Shown here piece after piece: positions 6,049 to 7,628 of a stretch of DNA of 7,628 bases. Below the pieces are notes generated by a model. It was given only the letters and a program-made list of their open reading frames with translations, did not search any database and had not been told where the DNA came from. Origin of the DNA: Acidimicrobiia bacterium (GTDB taxonomy: Bacteria > Actinomycetota > Acidimicrobiia > Acidimicrobiales > Ilumatobacteraceae); the NCBI GenBank assembly GCA_013811855.1, contig JACCUL010000033.1:1-7628 (forward strand). Reading direction: 5' to 3'. Positions within the stretch are counted from its first letter, which is position 1; every line of letters starts with the position of its first letter. A program made the translations under genes and the position numbers.

Positions 6049-7163
6049 CCGCCGCTGCGGGCGGGCGCATCGTCGAGCTGCGCGAGATCAGCCTCCCGCT
6101 CGTCGCCCCGTTCCGGACCAGCTTCGGCGTCCAAACGTCGCGCCGGATCCTGCTCGCCCGCGCCGAGCTCGACGGCGTCCAGGGCTGGGGCGAGTGCGTC
6201 GCCGGCGACGAGCCGACCTACTCGGCCGAGTTCGTCGACGGCGCCGCGCTGGTGATCCGGGCCGAGCTGCTGCCGCGCCTCAGCGCGCAAGGCGCGGTGG
6301 CGGCCGGGTCCGTGTCCGACGTGCTGGCCGGGGTCAAGGGTCACGCCATGGCCAAAGCGGCGCTGGAGATGGCGCTGCTGGACGCCGAGCTGCGGGCGAC
6401 CGGGCGGTCCTTCGCCGCCCATCTCGGGGCCACCCGCACGCGCATCCCGAGTGGGGTCAGCGTCGGCATCCACCCGACGCTCGACGACCTGCTCGGCGCG
6501 GTGTCCCGCTATGTCGCCGAGGGGTACGCCCGCATCAAGCTGAAGATCGAGCCCGGCTGGGACCTCGAACCGGTGGCGGCCGTGCGGGCGCTGATCGGCC
6601 CGGACCTGCCCCTGCAGGTCGACGCCAACACGGCGTACACGCGCGACGACATCGACCACCTGTGCCGGCTCGACGCGTTCGACCTGCTGCTCGTCGAGCA
6701 GCCGCTCCCCGAGGACGACCTGCTCGGCCACGCCCAACTGGCGGCCCGATCGGCGACGCCGGTGTGCCTCGACGAGACGATCGTCTCGGTGACCAGCGCC
6801 GCCGACGCCATCGAGCTCGGCGCCTGCGAGGTCGTCAACATCAAGCCCGGCCGCGTCGGCGGGTATCTCACGGCCCGACGGATCCACGACCTGTGCGTCG
6901 ACCGCGGCGTGCCGGCGTGGTGCGGCGGGATGCTGGAGACCGGTATCGGCCGGGCGGCCAACGCCGGGCTCGCCGCACTGGACGGGTTCACGTTGCCCGG
7001 CGACATCTCGGCGTCGGCCAGGTTCTGGGAGCGCGACATCGTGGTGGGCCCGATCACGGTGACCGACGGCCAGATCGCCGTACCCACCGGGCCGGGCTTC
7101 GGGTTCGAGGTCGACCTCGACGTGCTCGACGAGGTCACCACGTGGGTCGAGCGGCTGACGTGA
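6045..7163 (+). CDS. menC: Enolase-superfamily o-succinylbenzoate synthase / N-succinylamino acid racemase
   Basis: This 372-residue protein belongs to the muconate-lactonising subgroup of the enolase superfamily. The N-terminal capping domain (about 8-130) contains the flexible loop LPLVAPFRTSFGVQ. The barrel carries the acid-base lysines K165 and K167 (KLK), metal ligands D193 (DAN), E218 (EQP) and D243 (DET), and the opposite lysine K267 (NIKPGRVGG). From K167 onward the spacing of these residues (26, 25, 25, 24) matches, from memory, the characterised Amycolatopsis NSAR/OSBS enzyme with a constant offset of 4. R270 aligns with that enzyme's R266, which is associated with racemase activity. 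It may therefore make o-succinylbenzoate for menaquinone, racemise N-succinyl amino acids, or do both. No other men gene is in the window, while an acyltransferase gene overlaps its start (GTGA at 6045-6048), which favours a racemase role. The symbol menC reflects the family, not proven function. Confidence 0.85.
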   Translation: MTAAAGGRIVELREISLPLVAPFRTSFGVQTSRRILLARAELDGVQGWGECVAGDEPTYSAEFVDGAALVIRAELLPRLSAQGAVAAGSVSDVLAGVKGHAMAKAALEMALLDAELRATGRSFAAHLGATRTRIPSGVSVGIHPTLDDLLGAVSRYVAEGYARIKLKIEPGWDLEPVAAVRALIGPDLPLQVDANTAYTRDDIDHLCRLDAFDLLLVEQPLPEDDLLGHAQLAARSATPVCLDETIVSVTSAADAIELGACEVVNIKPGRVGGYLTARRIHDLCVDRGVPAWCGGMLETGIGRAANAGLAALDGFTLPGDISASARFWERDIVVGPITVTDGQIAVPTGPGFGFEVDLDVLDEVTTWVERLT

Positions 7164-7183
7164 TCCGGCGGTCCGGGTACTCT
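7155..7183 (+). promoter_or_regulatory. Promoter of the SCP2 gene (leaderless)
   Basis: CTGACG (7155-7160, TGAC core of TTGACA) and TACTCT (7178-7183) are separated by 17 bp. The -10 ends 8 nt before the ATG at 7192, so transcription would start about at the start codon. This is the best-formed promoter in the window. It overlaps the last codons and stop of the preceding gene, making the SCP2 gene a separate unit that may also receive read-through. Confidence 0.6.
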
Positions 7184-7191
7184 CCCGGCCC

Positions 7192-7599
7192 ATGCCGCAT
7201 CCCTTCCTGTCCGACGAGTGGATGGCCGCCGCCCGCGAGATCCGCGAGAAGTACGCCGGCCAGACGGCCAAGGTCGCCCAGGTCCTGAAGATCAACCAGG
7301 TCGTCACCGGCGTGCCGTTCGGCGACGGAACCGTCGAGAGCTCGCTCGACACGTCGTCCGGCGACGTCGTGATGGAGCTCGGCCATCTGGACGACGCCGA
7401 CGTGACCGTGACCACGGACTACGAGACGGCCAAGGCCATCTTCGTCGACCAGGACCCGGCCGCCGGGATGCAGGCGTTCATGGCCGGCAAGATCACGGTC
7501 CAGGGCGACATGATGAAGCTGATGGCCATGCAGAGCACGATGCCCACCGACGAGGTGTCCCAGAAGATCGCCGACGAGGTCAAAGCCATCACCGCGTAA
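7192..7599 (+). CDS. SCP2 sterol-carrier-domain protein
   Basis: The 135-residue product is a single SCP2 domain with a short N-terminal helix (SDEWMAAAREIREKYAG). The central strands include VESSLDTSSGDVVMELG and DVTVTTDYETAKAIFVDQDP, followed by the family signature MAGKITVQGDMMKLM near residues 96-110 and a C-terminal helix that closes the lipid pocket. Stand-alone SCP2 proteins of this size are frequent in actinobacteria and bind lipids or acyl-CoA-like ligands in the cytoplasm; the physiological ligand is usually unknown. There is no signal peptide or membrane segment. The ATG at 7192 is supported by the promoter 8 nt upstream and by the family's usual N-terminus. It is separated from the racemase-family gene by 28 bp on the same strand, but the promoter argues for independent expression. 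Confidence 0.9.
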   Translation: MPHPFLSDEWMAAAREIREKYAGQTAKVAQVLKINQVVTGVPFGDGTVESSLDTSSGDVVMELGHLDDADVTVTTDYETAKAIFVDQDPAAGMQAFMAGKITVQGDMMKLMAMQSTMPTDEVSQKIADEVKAITA

Positions 7600-7628
7600 A
7601 GCGCCGGTTTGTGTCACCGCACGTGGGC

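Noticed and set aside
5967..7415. 482-residue minus-strand frame opposite the racemase-family gene
   Set aside because: Shadow frame spanning three convincing plus-strand genes and a promoter; no recognisable domain.
7600..7628. Possible terminator after the SCP2 gene
   Set aside because: Only short imperfect pairings (ACCG with CGGT) are visible, there is no T-run, and the window ends too soon to judge.

Overview
The window is a dense, very GC-rich bacterial segment with strong G/C preference at third codon positions, frequent GTG starts and almost no spacer DNA. The gene families point to an actinobacterium: a DUF4097 beta-repeat protein with a tiny basic partner, a 'sunset'-type Cys/His domain protein, a short P450-type ferredoxin, long-form (type 2) PyrF, long-form SerA, and a stand-alone SCP2 protein. 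Several genes also have a TAnnnT hexamer just ahead of the start codon and no Shine-Dalgarno sequence, which suggests leaderless transcription. A deep-branching class such as Acidimicrobiia is my guess; the sequence does not settle it.

Left part (1-1603, + strand): the 3' portion of a DUF4097 gene, cut by the window edge, overlaps by 4 bp a 45-residue basic microprotein (825-962). A short spacer with a likely leaderless promoter leads to a membrane-anchored sunset-domain protein (1014-1415). This overlaps by 4 bp a 63-residue ferredoxin (1412-1603) whose cluster motif has Thr where a 4Fe-4S ferredoxin has its second Cys. Positions 1604-1715 are non-coding and packed with inverted repeats, two of them mutually exclusive next to the pyrF start.

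Middle (1716-4092): pyrF (+) for UMP synthesis meets serA (-) for serine synthesis tail to tail, and their coding ends overlap by 26 bp. A 70-bp divergent intergenic region (4093-4162) carries a perfect 12-bp tandem repeat between the serA start and the next operon.

Right part (4163-7163, + strand): three genes joined by 4-bp start/stop overlaps encode a polytopic membrane protein of unknown function, a COG3375-like GNAT acyltransferase, and an enolase-superfamily protein of the o-succinylbenzoate synthase / N-succinylamino acid racemase (NSAR/OSBS) subfamily. The acyltransferase-racemase pairing fits a D-to-L amino acid conversion route at least as well as menaquinone synthesis, and the coupled membrane protein may belong to the same process. 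A separate promoter then drives a small SCP2 lipid-binding protein (7192-7599). No mobile elements, CRISPR arrays, rRNAs or tRNAs are visible.
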